Shown here in pieces: positions 1 through 5,460 of a stretch of DNA of 5,460 nt. How positions within the stretch are numbered: position 1 is the first letter of the stretch; each line of letters begins with the position of its first letter. Source of the DNA: Paracoccaceae bacterium. GTDB taxonomy: Bacteria > Pseudomonadota > Alphaproteobacteria > Rhodobacterales > Rhodobacteraceae. The stretch covers positions 1-5,460 of the forward strand of contig SKWJ01000100.1 in NCBI GenBank assembly GCA_007128995.1, written 5' to 3'. The translations under genes were made by a program, and so were the position numbers. Under the pieces are notes generated by a model. That model searched no databases and was not told the origin of the DNA. It saw only the letters and a program-made list of their open reading frames with translations.

Positions 1-11
1 ACCTGCTCCAT
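1..11 (-). CDS. Start of a further enzyme subunit gene, probably FAD/NAD(P)-binding oxidoreductase (partial, cut by window edge)
   Basis: Only the first three codons and part of a fourth (M-E-Q-) lie in the window. An ATG at 11..9 is preceded by AGAGGG (24..19) at a 7-base spacing, a good ribosome binding site. It is in a different frame from the [2Fe-2S] gene and lies inside that gene's open frame, so the two would overlap and be translationally coupled. In HcnABC, opine oxidase and heteromeric D-hydroxyproline dehydrogenase systems, a DAO-type subunit and a small Fer2_4 subunit are accompanied by a larger FAD/NAD(P)-binding subunit, so that is the expected product here. The identity is inferred from context alone; no diagnostic residue is visible. 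Confidence 0.4.
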
Positions 12-297
12 GATCGCGCCCTCTTGGTTTGGTGATTACCAGGCCTGCTTCAACCTGCATCATGCAGGCTTGCAGCGTGACGCCGGATTGCTCGATCAGG
101 CAATCGAAGCACGCCCCCATCATGCAATAAGGCGCACGCGGGGCCCCTGAAACAGGGGTACCCCGGAACACATCAACACCTGCGGCCAGCAGGGACGCCG
201 CCAGATTTGCGCCCTCTGGCAGCATGAACTCGACGCCGTCGAAAGTGACAGACACCAAATCTTGCGCCGGGTGCAATTCACGAAAAGCGCTGTTCAC
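1..297 (-). CDS. Small (2Fe-2S)-binding protein, Fer2_4 type; electron-transfer subunit of a multisubunit dehydrogenase (3' end outside window)
   Basis: This frame is open for 99 codons from a GTG at 297 to the left edge with no stop. Four cysteines form the ligand pattern C-x4-C-x2-C-x11-C (C58, C63, C66, C78; local sequence YCMMGACFDC...QACM), as expected for a plant-type [2Fe-2S] cluster. An N-terminal stretch (about residues 14-45, with FDG and LPEGANLAASLLAAG) matches the start of the ferredoxin fold. Family members such as HcnA are about 100 residues, so the gene should end just past the edge. The GTG start is chosen because GGAG (308..305) sits 7 bases upstream; it lies inside the end of the DAO-type oxidoreductase gene, with a 20-base overlap. 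The likely role is passing electrons from the flavin subunits to the respiratory chain in the cytoplasm (inferred). The family call is strong; the partner enzyme and substrate are inferred from neighbours. Confidence 0.88.
   Translation of the reverse strand, partial: MNSAFRELHPAQDLVSVTFDGVEFMLPEGANLAASLLAAGVDVFRGTPVSGAPRAPYCMMGACFDCLIEQSGVTLQACMMQVEAGLVITKPRGRDHGAG
140..164. repeat. Alternating G4/C4 blocks forming overlapping short hairpins inside the [2Fe-2S] gene
   Basis: Four blocks alternate: GGGG (140-143), CCCC (144-147), GGGG (155-158), CCCC (161-164). They give three mutually exclusive pairings: GGGGCCCC, CCCCTG-AAA-CAGGGG (perfect 6-bp stem with 3-base loop, 144-158) and GGGGTACCCC (10-bp palindrome, 155-164). 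All lie within coding sequence, just before the cysteine motif. They may simply reflect GC-rich codon choice, and no function is claimed. Confidence 0.4.
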
Positions 298-1372
298 TGA
301 ACTTCTCCAGATCAGGGGCATCTTCCGCGCCGTCAAGCCATGCGGGCAGAAGGCGTGCATGGGCTGCCGCAAGCGTGATGCCAGAATGACAGGTCACAAG
401 GCTTGCGCCCGGCATGGTGGTGGACTTCTGATAGATCGGCAGGCCGTCAGGCGACATGACGCGCAAGGCCCCCCAACTGCGCACTAGCTGTGCCTGCGCC
501 AGACCGGGCATGACCGCGACAGCGCGCGCGGCAATCACAGCGGTCGTGTCCAGAGTGGTGCTGTCATCCAGCCCCACTTCTTCCTTGCTGTCACCGATCT
601 GGATGCCACCCTCATCCACCTGCCGAATAATTCCGGAAGGGCGGTTCATAATCTTCGGCAGTTTTTCCGTGATCAGCACCTGCCCACGCTGCGGGCGCAC
701 CGGCGCCTTGAAGCCCAGTTTCGGCCCCAGCGTCATGGCACCAAGCCCTGCGGACAACACGACCTTGCCTGCCTCGACCACACGGCCGGAACGGCAGATG
801 ATGCGAAATCCGTCAGGCCGGGATACATCGTCAACATGCTCTCCACTCAGGATTTGTCCGCCTTGGGCCACAAAATCGGCCGCCAAGGAGCGCAACAATT
901 TGAGCGGATTCACATGCCCGTCCTGATGGTGCAGGATCGCACCGGCGACCTTTGGGCCGACTTCCGGTTCCTCGCGGCGCAGGGCGTTATTGCCCAGCAC
1001 CTCGAACGGGTAATCGCCGCCCAGTTCCTCGCGGAGTGTTTCATATTGCGCGACCTTGGCGGCAAGACTTTCCTCGCTAAGATGAAAATCATACCCGCCG
1101 CGTTGTTCCAGCCGCAGATCAGTATTGCTGCCCGTCCCAAGCTCTGCCGCGAAATCGGCCCAAAGCGCGGCAGAGCGCTGCGACCAGCGCGCATAATGCG
1201 GCGCACCAATCCCTTTGGATTGCACCCAGACCAGCCCGAAATTGCCCCGGCTGGCGCGGAAGCTGCCGTCGTCGCCATCGATCACGATGACTTTGTGGCC
1301 CCGCCGGATCAGCCCCCAGCCAAGGGACAGGCCAACAACCCCACCGCCGATGATCGCATAATCCGCCGTCAT
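278..1372 (-). CDS. FAD-dependent oxidoreductase, DAO family (HcnC / opine oxidase / D-hydroxyproline dehydrogenase beta-like)
   Basis: This 364-residue flavoprotein probably oxidises the C-N bond of an amino or imino acid. A Rossmann FAD-binding motif opens the protein (YAIIGGGVVG, residues 5-14, G9/G11/G14), followed by an acidic residue at the end of the second strand (D32, where many relatives have Glu). The DAO-type ASRGNFG segment is at 40-46, DGHVNP at 151-156, and the C-terminal FAD/substrate region has WGALRVMSPDGLP (about 300-312) and HSGITLAA (329-336). Length is normal for the family. I use the ATG at 1372 because GAGG (1384..1381) lies 8 bases upstream; an in-frame ATG at 1390 adds six residues but has no ribosome binding site and abuts a hairpin. 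No signal peptide is visible, so it should be cytoplasmic. The adjacent [2Fe-2S] gene suggests it is one subunit of a heteromeric dehydrogenase rather than an oxygen-using oxidase. Substrate unknown. Confidence 0.88.
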   Translation of the reverse strand: MTADYAIIGGGVVGLSLGWGLIRRGHKVIVIDGDDGSFRASRGNFGLVWVQSKGIGAPHYARWSQRSAALWADFAAELGTGSNTDLRLEQRGGYDFHLSEESLAAKVAQYETLREELGGDYPFEVLGNNALRREEPEVGPKVAGAILHHQDGHVNPLKLLRSLAADFVAQGGQILSGEHVDDVSRPDGFRIICRSGRVVEAGKVVLSAGLGAMTLGPKLGFKAPVRPQRGQVLITEKLPKIMNRPSGIIRQVDEGGIQIGDSKEEVGLDDSTTLDTTAVIAARAVAVMPGLAQAQLVRSWGALRVMSPDGLPIYQKSTTMPGASLVTCHSGITLAAAHARLLPAWLDGAEDAPDLEKFSEQRFS

Positions 1373-1396
1373 ATCTGCTGCCTCTTTCATGTGTAA

Positions 1397-1422
1397 CCGG
1401 GCGCACGCATCCGTGCGCCCGG
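1397..1422 (-). terminator. Strong intergenic hairpin between dctP and the oxidoreductase gene (attenuator or mRNA-stabilising stem)
   Basis: CCGGGCGCACG (1397-1407) and CGTGCGCCCGG (1412-1422) form a perfect 11-bp GC-rich stem with a 4-base loop, 11 bases after the dctP stop and 24 bases before the oxidoreductase start. On the leftward transcript the stem is followed by TTACACATG rather than a U-run, so it is not a canonical intrinsic terminator. Stems of this kind between a binding-protein gene and downstream genes often protect the upstream mRNA 3' end and lower downstream expression. Structure is certain at sequence level; role is inferred. Confidence 0.7.
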
Positions 1423-1432
1423 CGACCTGACA

Positions 1433-2419
1433 TCAGTTCTGCGAAACCTGATCGAGAATGGCCTGACCCCACTCGACGCCGATATCTTCCAGCACGGCAG
1501 GCCAGACCGTCGCACGCACATGCGCTGACATCGCGGCAAGCTCTTCATCACTGATTTCGGCGATGACTGCGCCCAGATCGGCCAGACGCTGCTCAAAGGC
1601 GGCCTGATCAGCTTCGGCGGCGTCCCAACGCAGCGCCTCAAAGCGCTCGGCCTCTGCCATCAGGGCAGCGCGGCCTGCATCGTCAAGACCCGCAAGGCTT
1701 TCATTCGAGATGATCATGTACCAGATCTCGAAATGGCTGTTCACGGGAATATACATCTTTGTCACATCGCGGAAGGACGCATAATAGCCTTCGGCCCCGC
1801 CCCCGATGACCCCATCGACCACGCCAGTCTGAACGGCGGTGAAGGCTTCAGAGAACGGGATCGGCGACGGGATGAACCCAAGCGCTTCGGCAGTCACTTG
1901 AAAGGACCGGATCGGCGGCACGCGAACCTTAATTCCATTGGCTTCGGTGCTGCCGGGGGCCGGATGCTGAACATTCAACGCGGTGCCGCCGAAATAAACC
2001 GGATAGGCCGCCAGCATGGTGATATCCTGACGCAGGTAGAGTTCTGCCACGGTGTCGCGTACAATGCCGCCGGGGCCATAAACACGGCGCGCATCATCCC
2101 AAGTATCGGCGAGGTAGGGGAAGCTGGAAATCTGCATCCGGCGGTCTTGTGCTGTAGCGGCAGGCTGCACGGCCATGTCTATGGCACCAACAGAGATGCG
2201 CTCCTGAACCGTGGTGTAATCGCCGAGCGCGGATGCCGGAAAGACCTCGACGCCGACAGCGCCACCCGAGGCTTCGCGCAGGGCATCGGCAAAGGCGCGC
2301 ACCTCGACATCAACAGCAGCGCCTTGCGGGCGGACATGGCTTAGGCGCAGATCGCGCGCTTCGGCCAGGGATGACATCACCAGCAAAGCCGCTGCGGCAG
2401 TCATAAGCATATGTTTCAT
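1433..2419 (-). CDS. dctP: TRAP transporter periplasmic substrate-binding protein, DctP family
   Basis: This 328-residue extracytoplasmic solute receptor of a tripartite ATP-independent periplasmic (TRAP) transporter would capture the substrate and deliver it to the DctQ/DctM membrane unit. A signal peptide is clear: basic MKHM start, hydrophobic core (about residues 5-18) and a probable AEA cleavage site after residue 21. The mature part begins RDLRLSHVRPQG. The family signature GIKVRVPP (162-169) includes R166, at the position of the conserved arginine that binds the substrate carboxylate in characterised members. It is followed by PFSEAFTAVQTGVVDGVIGG (188-207), which matches the usual q-tGvvDG segment. 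A very strong ribosome binding site, AAAGGAGGG (2436..2428), sits 8 bases before the ATG, consistent with the high expression binding proteins need. It lies 47 bases after dctM. Family certain; ligand unknown, but a carboxylate is expected. Confidence 0.93.
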   Translation of the reverse strand: MKHMLMTAAAALLVMSSLAEARDLRLSHVRPQGAAVDVEVRAFADALREASGGAVGVEVFPASALGDYTTVQERISVGAIDMAVQPAATAQDRRMQISSFPYLADTWDDARRVYGPGGIVRDTVAELYLRQDITMLAAYPVYFGGTALNVQHPAPGSTEANGIKVRVPPIRSFQVTAEALGFIPSPIPFSEAFTAVQTGVVDGVIGGGAEGYYASFRDVTKMYIPVNSHFEIWYMIISNESLAGLDDAGRAALMAEAERFEALRWDAAEADQAAFEQRLADLGAVIAEISDEELAAMSAHVRATVWPAVLEDIGVEWGQAILDQVSQN

Positions 2420-2427
2420 GGGTATTT

Positions 2428-2436
2428 CCCTCCTTT
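2428..2436 (-). promoter_or_regulatory. Strong ribosome binding site of dctP
   Basis: AAAGGAGGG, near-perfect complement to the 16S rRNA tail, 8 bases before the dctP ATG. It is the best site among the leftward genes here, which fits a binding protein made in excess over its membrane partners. Confidence 0.8.
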
Positions 2437-2466
2437 GGTTGGATAGTTTTGGGTCGTTGAACCGGA

Positions 2467-3768
2467 TCAGACGTATCCGAACAGGCGCGGTAGAAAGAGT
2501 GCAAGATCGGGCCAGAACGCTGTCAGCACCAGAATGGGCAGATATCCGACAGCAATCAGGATCATTGCGGGCGGAATGACGGCGGTAACTTTCACATTGC
2601 CGATCCGCGCGCCCAGATAGAGGATTGAGGCATAAGGAGGCGTCACTCCGCCCATTGCGGTGGCGACTCCCATGATGGCAGCGAAATGCACGGGGTTGAC
2701 GCCAATCGCGCTCATCAGTGGCAGCAAAAGCGGCGCAACCAGGATGATGGCTGTAATGTCATTGACCACCATGCCGACGAGGAGCAGCAGGACTAGGATC
2801 ATCAATAGAAGCAAGGTGGTGTTCTCGGTCACGTCAAAAATGACGCTGACAAGCTTCTGTGGCACGCCTTCCATCACAAACATCTGGCTCAGGATCATGG
2901 AAAACAGGATCATCACCATGATCGCACCGACGGCTGTCGCAGCCTCTTTGCCTGCGGCGACAAAGGTGGGCAGCGACAGACCGCGATAGATCCAGAAGCC
3001 CACAGGGATGGAATAGATTACAGCAACGGCAGCGGCCTCGGTCGGGGTCATGACGCCGCCATAGATGCCGCCCAGAATAATGATCGGCATAAGAAGCGCC
3101 GGCAGTGCATGCACACCGCGCTTGCCGACTTCGCGGGTCAGGGTCTTCGCGGTCGGGCGTTCATCCAGAACCAGCGGGAATTTGCGCGACATGAACAGGT
3201 TGACCACGGAAAAGGCGGCCATGATCATCAGACCCGGGCCCAGCGTGGCGAGGAAACAGGCCAGGATCGAGGTATCTGTGACCCAACCATAGACAATCAT
3301 CGTGACAGATGGCGGGATCAGCAGGCCAAGGATCGAGGAATTGGCGATCAGCGCTGTAGCGTAGGCGCGTGGGTAGCCGCGTTTTTCCATCTCCGGAATC
3401 AGCAGCGGGCCGATGGCCGCAATGCCAGTCAAGCCAGAACCAGAAATCGCCCCGATTACCGCACAAGAGACTGCGGCAACCACACCCAGACCACCCCGGA
3501 CATGGCCGATAAAGGCGTTCACAAAGCGCAAGAGACTTGCGGCGATACCGCTTTCCGACATGATCGTGCCGGCCAGCACAAAGAGCGGAATGGCCAGCAA
3601 GACCGGGTTGCCGAGTTGCTGCACACCCCACAGCACCATGCCGCGCATGCTGGCATCGCCCACAAAGTACATGAACATGATCGCAGCGCCAAAGCACCAC
3701 GGCAGGGGCACGCCAAGGGTCAGGAAAAGTACCAAAACTACGACCGAAAGAAGAGCGATTTCAACCAT
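2467..3768 (-). CDS. dctM: TRAP transporter large permease subunit, DctM family
   Basis: This 433-residue inner-membrane subunit is the transport channel of the TRAP system, driving solute import with an ion (usually Na+) gradient. It is hydrophobic throughout, about 11-12 membrane segments plus re-entrant loops. Family motifs are present in order: AIPLFVLAGTIMSESGI (59-75), GAISGSGLTGIAAIGPLLIPEM (from 106), SSILGLLIPPS (144-154), GGVMTPTEAAAVAVIY (237-252), MVVNDITAIILVAPLLLPL (333-351) and GGVTPPYASILYLGARIG (373-390). The length is usual for a stand-alone DctM not fused to DctQ. The ATG at 3768 has AGGAG (3779..3775) at 6 bases and overlaps the end of dctQ by 8 bases, indicating coupled translation of the two membrane subunits. 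Subfamily and substrate cannot be assigned from sequence alone. Confidence 0.95.
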   Translation of the reverse strand: MVEIALLSVVVLVLFLTLGVPLPWCFGAAIMFMYFVGDASMRGMVLWGVQQLGNPVLLAIPLFVLAGTIMSESGIAASLLRFVNAFIGHVRGGLGVVAAVSCAVIGAISGSGLTGIAAIGPLLIPEMEKRGYPRAYATALIANSSILGLLIPPSVTMIVYGWVTDTSILACFLATLGPGLMIMAAFSVVNLFMSRKFPLVLDERPTAKTLTREVGKRGVHALPALLMPIIILGGIYGGVMTPTEAAAVAVIYSIPVGFWIYRGLSLPTFVAAGKEAATAVGAIMVMILFSMILSQMFVMEGVPQKLVSVIFDVTENTTLLLLMILVLLLLVGMVVNDITAIILVAPLLLPLMSAIGVNPVHFAAIMGVATAMGGVTPPYASILYLGARIGNVKVTAVIPPAMILIAVGYLPILVLTAFWPDLALFLPRLFGYV

Positions 3769-4264
3769 TTGCGGCTCCTGAGAACAGATCGCGCAGATGG
3801 CGCAGGAGGTGATAGGCCGTGAAGATCATCATCAGCACCATGCCGGTAATGAAGGCGACATCGCCCCAGAACAGCGGGAAATAGAGCGTCGGGCTTTCGC
3901 GCCAGACGCGCCAGGACCAGCGGGTGAAATCCCAGACCCATGTGATTAGCCACAGACCCACGATGAGGCTGAGGATTTCGCCTATAATGGCGAGTATCTT
4001 GTGGGCCTTTTCGGTAGTCAGAAAAATCTCCAGCACATTCGCGCGAATGTGGGTATTCTCGCGTGAAGCATTCACAGCCCCCAGAATATAGAGCCACAAG
4101 GTCGGGTAGAGCATGGTCTCTTCCAGCCCCATGACCGGAACCTGAAGCACATAGCGCGTGATGACCTGAACAAACTGCCCTCCGGCGACAACGCAGATCA
4201 GGGTCGTCAGAAGAATTGCCGAAAACCTGTCCATAGCATCGATCCCCTGTGTCCAAGGCGACAC
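3761..4264 (-). CDS. dctQ: TRAP transporter small permease subunit, DctQ family
   Basis: This 167-residue four-helix membrane protein partners DctM in the TRAP permease. Predicted helices lie at about residues 14-36, 47-64, 89-112 and 130-153. Family marks include RYV just after helix 1 (37-39), an EE pair (48-49) before helix 2, and THIRANV (71-77), the usual histidine-containing loop after helix 2. The start is uncertain. GTG at 4264 has AGGG (4275..4272) at 7 bases. ATG at 4234 (protein begins MDRFSAILL, 157 residues) has AGGGG (4248..4244) at 9 bases. I keep the longer form because its cytoplasmic N-terminus before helix 1 looks more typical, but the position of the upstream operator would suit the shorter one. 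It is the first gene of the leftward operon, and its stop overlaps the dctM start. Confidence 0.88.
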   Translation of the reverse strand: MSPWTQGIDAMDRFSAILLTTLICVVAGGQFVQVITRYVLQVPVMGLEETMLYPTLWLYILGAVNASRENTHIRANVLEIFLTTEKAHKILAIIGEILSLIVGLWLITWVWDFTRWSWRVWRESPTLYFPLFWGDVAFITGMVLMMIFTAYHLLRHLRDLFSGAANG

Positions 4265-4302
4265 TGCAAAACCCTATCAATAAAATCAAATTCGAAATAT
4301 CT

Positions 4303-4308
4303 TATACT
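4303..4308 (+). promoter_or_regulatory. Candidate -10 box for the lysR-type gene
   Basis: TATACT matches the sigma-70 -10 consensus at five of six positions. The spacing would put the transcript start near 4315, inside the operator dyad. At the matching -35 position there is only an AT-rich sequence (about 4280-4285), so the promoter would be weak or regulated. Confidence 0.35.
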
Positions 4309-4310
4309 CC

Positions 4311-4325
4311 ATAAAGTGACTTTAT
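4311..4325. promoter_or_regulatory. Predicted LysR-type operator: perfect 7-1-7 dyad with T-N11-A
   Basis: ATAAAGT-G-ACTTTAT is a perfect inverted repeat around position 4318. The core from T4312 to A4324 has exactly the T-N11-A form that LysR-type regulators recognise. It lies in the divergent intergenic region, 15 bases from the regulator ATG and just downstream of a candidate -10 box. Bound protein could repress its own gene and activate dctQMP plus the enzyme genes, the usual LysR arrangement. Symmetry is directly visible; binding is inferred. Confidence 0.7.
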
Positions 4326-4339
4326 ACCCTGGAGCGCCT

Positions 4340-5239
4340 ATGAACCTGACCTTCCGGCAGTTGCAAACCTTTCGCGAAGTCATGCGTGCAGGCTCGATTT
4401 CCGAGGCCAGCCGCGTGCTCGGGCGAACGCAACCTGCGGTCAGCTCGATGATTGCCGGGCTGGAGCGCGAATTGGGATTTGCCCTGTTTGATCGCGAAAT
4501 GGGGCGGCTGAAACCACGACCGGAAGCTCTGTACTTTCTCGAAGAAACCGAAGCTGTTCTGGCCCGCCTCACGCAAACTGGCCGGGCTATGGCCGAAATC
4601 GGAAAGCTGTCAATGGGACGGTTGCGCATCGCATGCCACCCGGCCGCCGCGAGTTTTCTACTGCCAAATCTCCTGGCCGAGTTCCTTGAAGGCCGCGCGC
4701 ATGTCGAGGCGGCCTTGATGATGCGATCCTCCGCCATCGTGGATGACCTGATCGCGTCCCAGGAATACGACATCGGACTTGCTGAAACGCCTTTGCCGCG
4801 AACATCTGTCAAATCTCAGAATTTTGTGATGGAATGTCCGGTTGCCGTGCATGCGCAAAGCCCGCTCGCGCAAAAACAGGTCATCGTGCCGGAAGACCTC
4901 TCAGGTATGCCTCTTGCAACGCTGTTCGATGAGCATTCTACCTGGATAGAGACAGCCCGCATATTCGAACGCGGCGGCGCTGCCATCAACCGACGTTTTG
5001 TCTTGCGGACATTTCTGCCTGCGCTTCAACTTGTACGCCGAGGGTTATGTGCCTGTATTTGCGACCGGATTACCGCGACATCCTTTCAGGATTCGGATGT
5101 GGTCTTTCGACCCTTCCAGCCAGCCATCATCACCAGGGTGTCGATCCTGACCCCTGCGCACCGCCCCGAATCGCTGCTTTCTGCAGAGTTCGGGCGAAAG
5201 CTGTTCGAAGCGCTCAGCGCAATGCAGCAGGCTGATTGA
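4340..5239 (+). CDS. LysR-type transcriptional regulator
   Basis: This 299-residue protein has the standard LysR-type layout. An N-terminal winged helix-turn-helix (about residues 3-62) begins MNLTFRQLQTF and contains AGSISEASRVLGRTQPAVSSM (HTH about 17-37), then LERELGFALFDRE. A linker helix runs to about residue 90, and an effector-binding domain begins near MGRLRIACHP and runs to the C-terminus. The ATG at 4340 is preferred because GGAG (4331-4334) lies 5 bases upstream; an in-frame GTG at 4316 adds eight residues, lacks a ribosome binding site, falls inside the operator dyad and starts before the conserved domain. Divergent orientation from the transporter/enzyme operon and the operator between them point to local control, with the imported compound or a metabolite as likely co-inducer (inferred). 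Length is usual and no defect is visible. Confidence 0.93.
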   Translation: MNLTFRQLQTFREVMRAGSISEASRVLGRTQPAVSSMIAGLERELGFALFDREMGRLKPRPEALYFLEETEAVLARLTQTGRAMAEIGKLSMGRLRIACHPAAASFLLPNLLAEFLEGRAHVEAALMMRSSAIVDDLIASQEYDIGLAETPLPRTSVKSQNFVMECPVAVHAQSPLAQKQVIVPEDLSGMPLATLFDEHSTWIETARIFERGGAAINRRFVLRTFLPALQLVRRGLCACICDRITATSFQDSDVVFRPFQPAIITRVSILTPAHRPESLLSAEFGRKLFEALSAMQQAD

Positions 5240-5460
5240 GCGTGCTCTCTATCAAATTTGGGCATAAGCGAAGTGATTGGAAACAAGTGATGTGCGCCGA
5301 TTACGCTTTGCAAGCTTGCGAATATATTGCTCGATATCATGACCGACTGCTTTCTACTATTTGCTGCATGCGCAATGCCGCAAATTCACAGGCCGCTCCC
5401 CGCCCTGTCCGACGATCACCCGATCCTTGCCGCGCCCCGCCCGACCGTCCGCAATGAAGG
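5240..5460. other. Downstream region without a supported gene
   Basis: No convincing gene or U-run terminator follows the regulator. The region holds a 10-bp palindrome GCAAGCTTGC (5310-5319) and an imperfect hairpin (5359-5385: ATTTGC and GCAAAT, plus inner GCAT and ATGC, one mismatch, 5-base loop). A leftward frame is open from the right edge to a TAG at 5357 (C-terminal residues ...NLRHCACSK) and could be the end of a neighbouring gene, but about 33 residues without a recognisable motif are not enough to call it. Composition shifts from AT-rich (about 5240-5365) to strongly GC-rich near the edge, which would fit a gene boundary. Confidence 0.3.

Larger units (their letters stand above)
4265..4339. 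promoter_or_regulatory. Divergent promoter region between dctQ and the lysR-type gene
   Basis: This 75-base AT-rich stretch separates the two divergent genes and must hold both promoters. It contains the perfect dyad at 4311-4325 and a TTCGAA palindrome at 4291-4296, whose centre is about 24.5 bases from the dyad centre and could mark a second, weaker regulator contact. I see no convincing -35/-10 pair for the leftward operon, as expected if that promoter depends on an activator. Confidence 0.65.

Noticed and set aside
224..487. Rightward 87-codon frame with several CxxC pairs
   Set aside because: It runs opposite to the oxidoreductase and ferredoxin genes and spans their junction. Its cysteines are antisense by-products, and both underlying genes have strong family motifs.
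836..1396. Rightward 186-codon frame
   Set aside because: It lies antisense to the FAD-binding half of the oxidoreductase, whose frame carries the Rossmann and DAO motifs. It shows no domain of its own and no convincing ribosome binding site.
1733..2344. Rightward 203-codon frame antisense to dctP
   Set aside because: It has low-complexity mixed composition with no recognisable motif, and dctP is unambiguous with a signal peptide and a strong ribosome binding site. Long antisense frames are common in GC-rich genes.
3109..3822. Rightward 237-codon hydrophilic frame antisense to dctM
   Set aside because: The antisense of a hydrophobic membrane protein gene naturally yields a long polar frame. 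It spans the dctQ/dctM junction and has no domain.
5211..5242. CGCTCA...TGAGCG inverted repeat around the regulator stop
   Set aside because: A 6-bp stem with a 20-base loop and no U-run is too weak to be called a terminator and is expected by chance.
5236..5457. Rightward 73-codon frame after the regulator
   Set aside because: Its ATG overlaps the regulator stop in an ATGA-like way, but there is no ribosome binding site close by. The product has no recognisable fold and ends in a compositionally biased Pro/Arg tail.
1..5460. CRISPR array, tRNA/rRNA, insertion sequence or attachment site
   Set aside because: No spaced direct repeats, tRNA-like cloverleaf, transposase motif or terminal inverted repeats were seen on either strand by eye.

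Overview
The window looks like an accessory catabolic locus from a GC-rich alphaproteobacterium, most likely of Rhodobacterales/roseobacter type. That placement is inferred from base composition, codon use and the combination of gene families; no ribosomal or other marker gene is present to confirm it.

Layout: one long leftward (minus-strand) gene set fills positions 1 to about 4264. In transcription order it is a TRAP transporter small membrane subunit (dctQ), the large membrane subunit (dctM), the periplasmic binding protein (dctP), a strong intergenic hairpin, a DAO-family FAD oxidoreductase, a small [2Fe-2S] protein that starts at GTG, and the first codons of another gene cut off by the left edge. 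A LysR-type regulator is transcribed in the opposite direction (4340-5239). The short AT-rich region between regulator and transporter carries a perfect 15-bp dyad with the T-N11-A signature of LysR-type operators. The last 220 bases have no gene I can support.

How the genes fit together: the TRAP system would import a carboxylate-bearing solute using an ion gradient. A DAO-type flavoprotein next to a small Fer2_4-type ferredoxin is the arrangement of multisubunit amine/imino-acid dehydrogenases (hydrogen cyanide synthase HcnABC, opine/octopine oxidases, heteromeric D-hydroxyproline dehydrogenase). The missing third subunit of those enzymes, a larger FAD/NAD(P)-binding protein, probably begins at position 11. 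The simplest model is uptake and oxidative breakdown of one amino-acid-like compound (an opine, N-alkyl amino acid, D-amino acid or hydroxyproline derivative), switched on by the divergent LysR protein. The substrate cannot be read from the sequence.

The most useful observations are the operator dyad, the 11-bp hairpin separating transporter and enzyme genes, the GTG-start ferredoxin gene, and the tightly overlapping starts inside the operon. All gene families are known; what may be undescribed is the substrate of this transporter-enzyme pairing.
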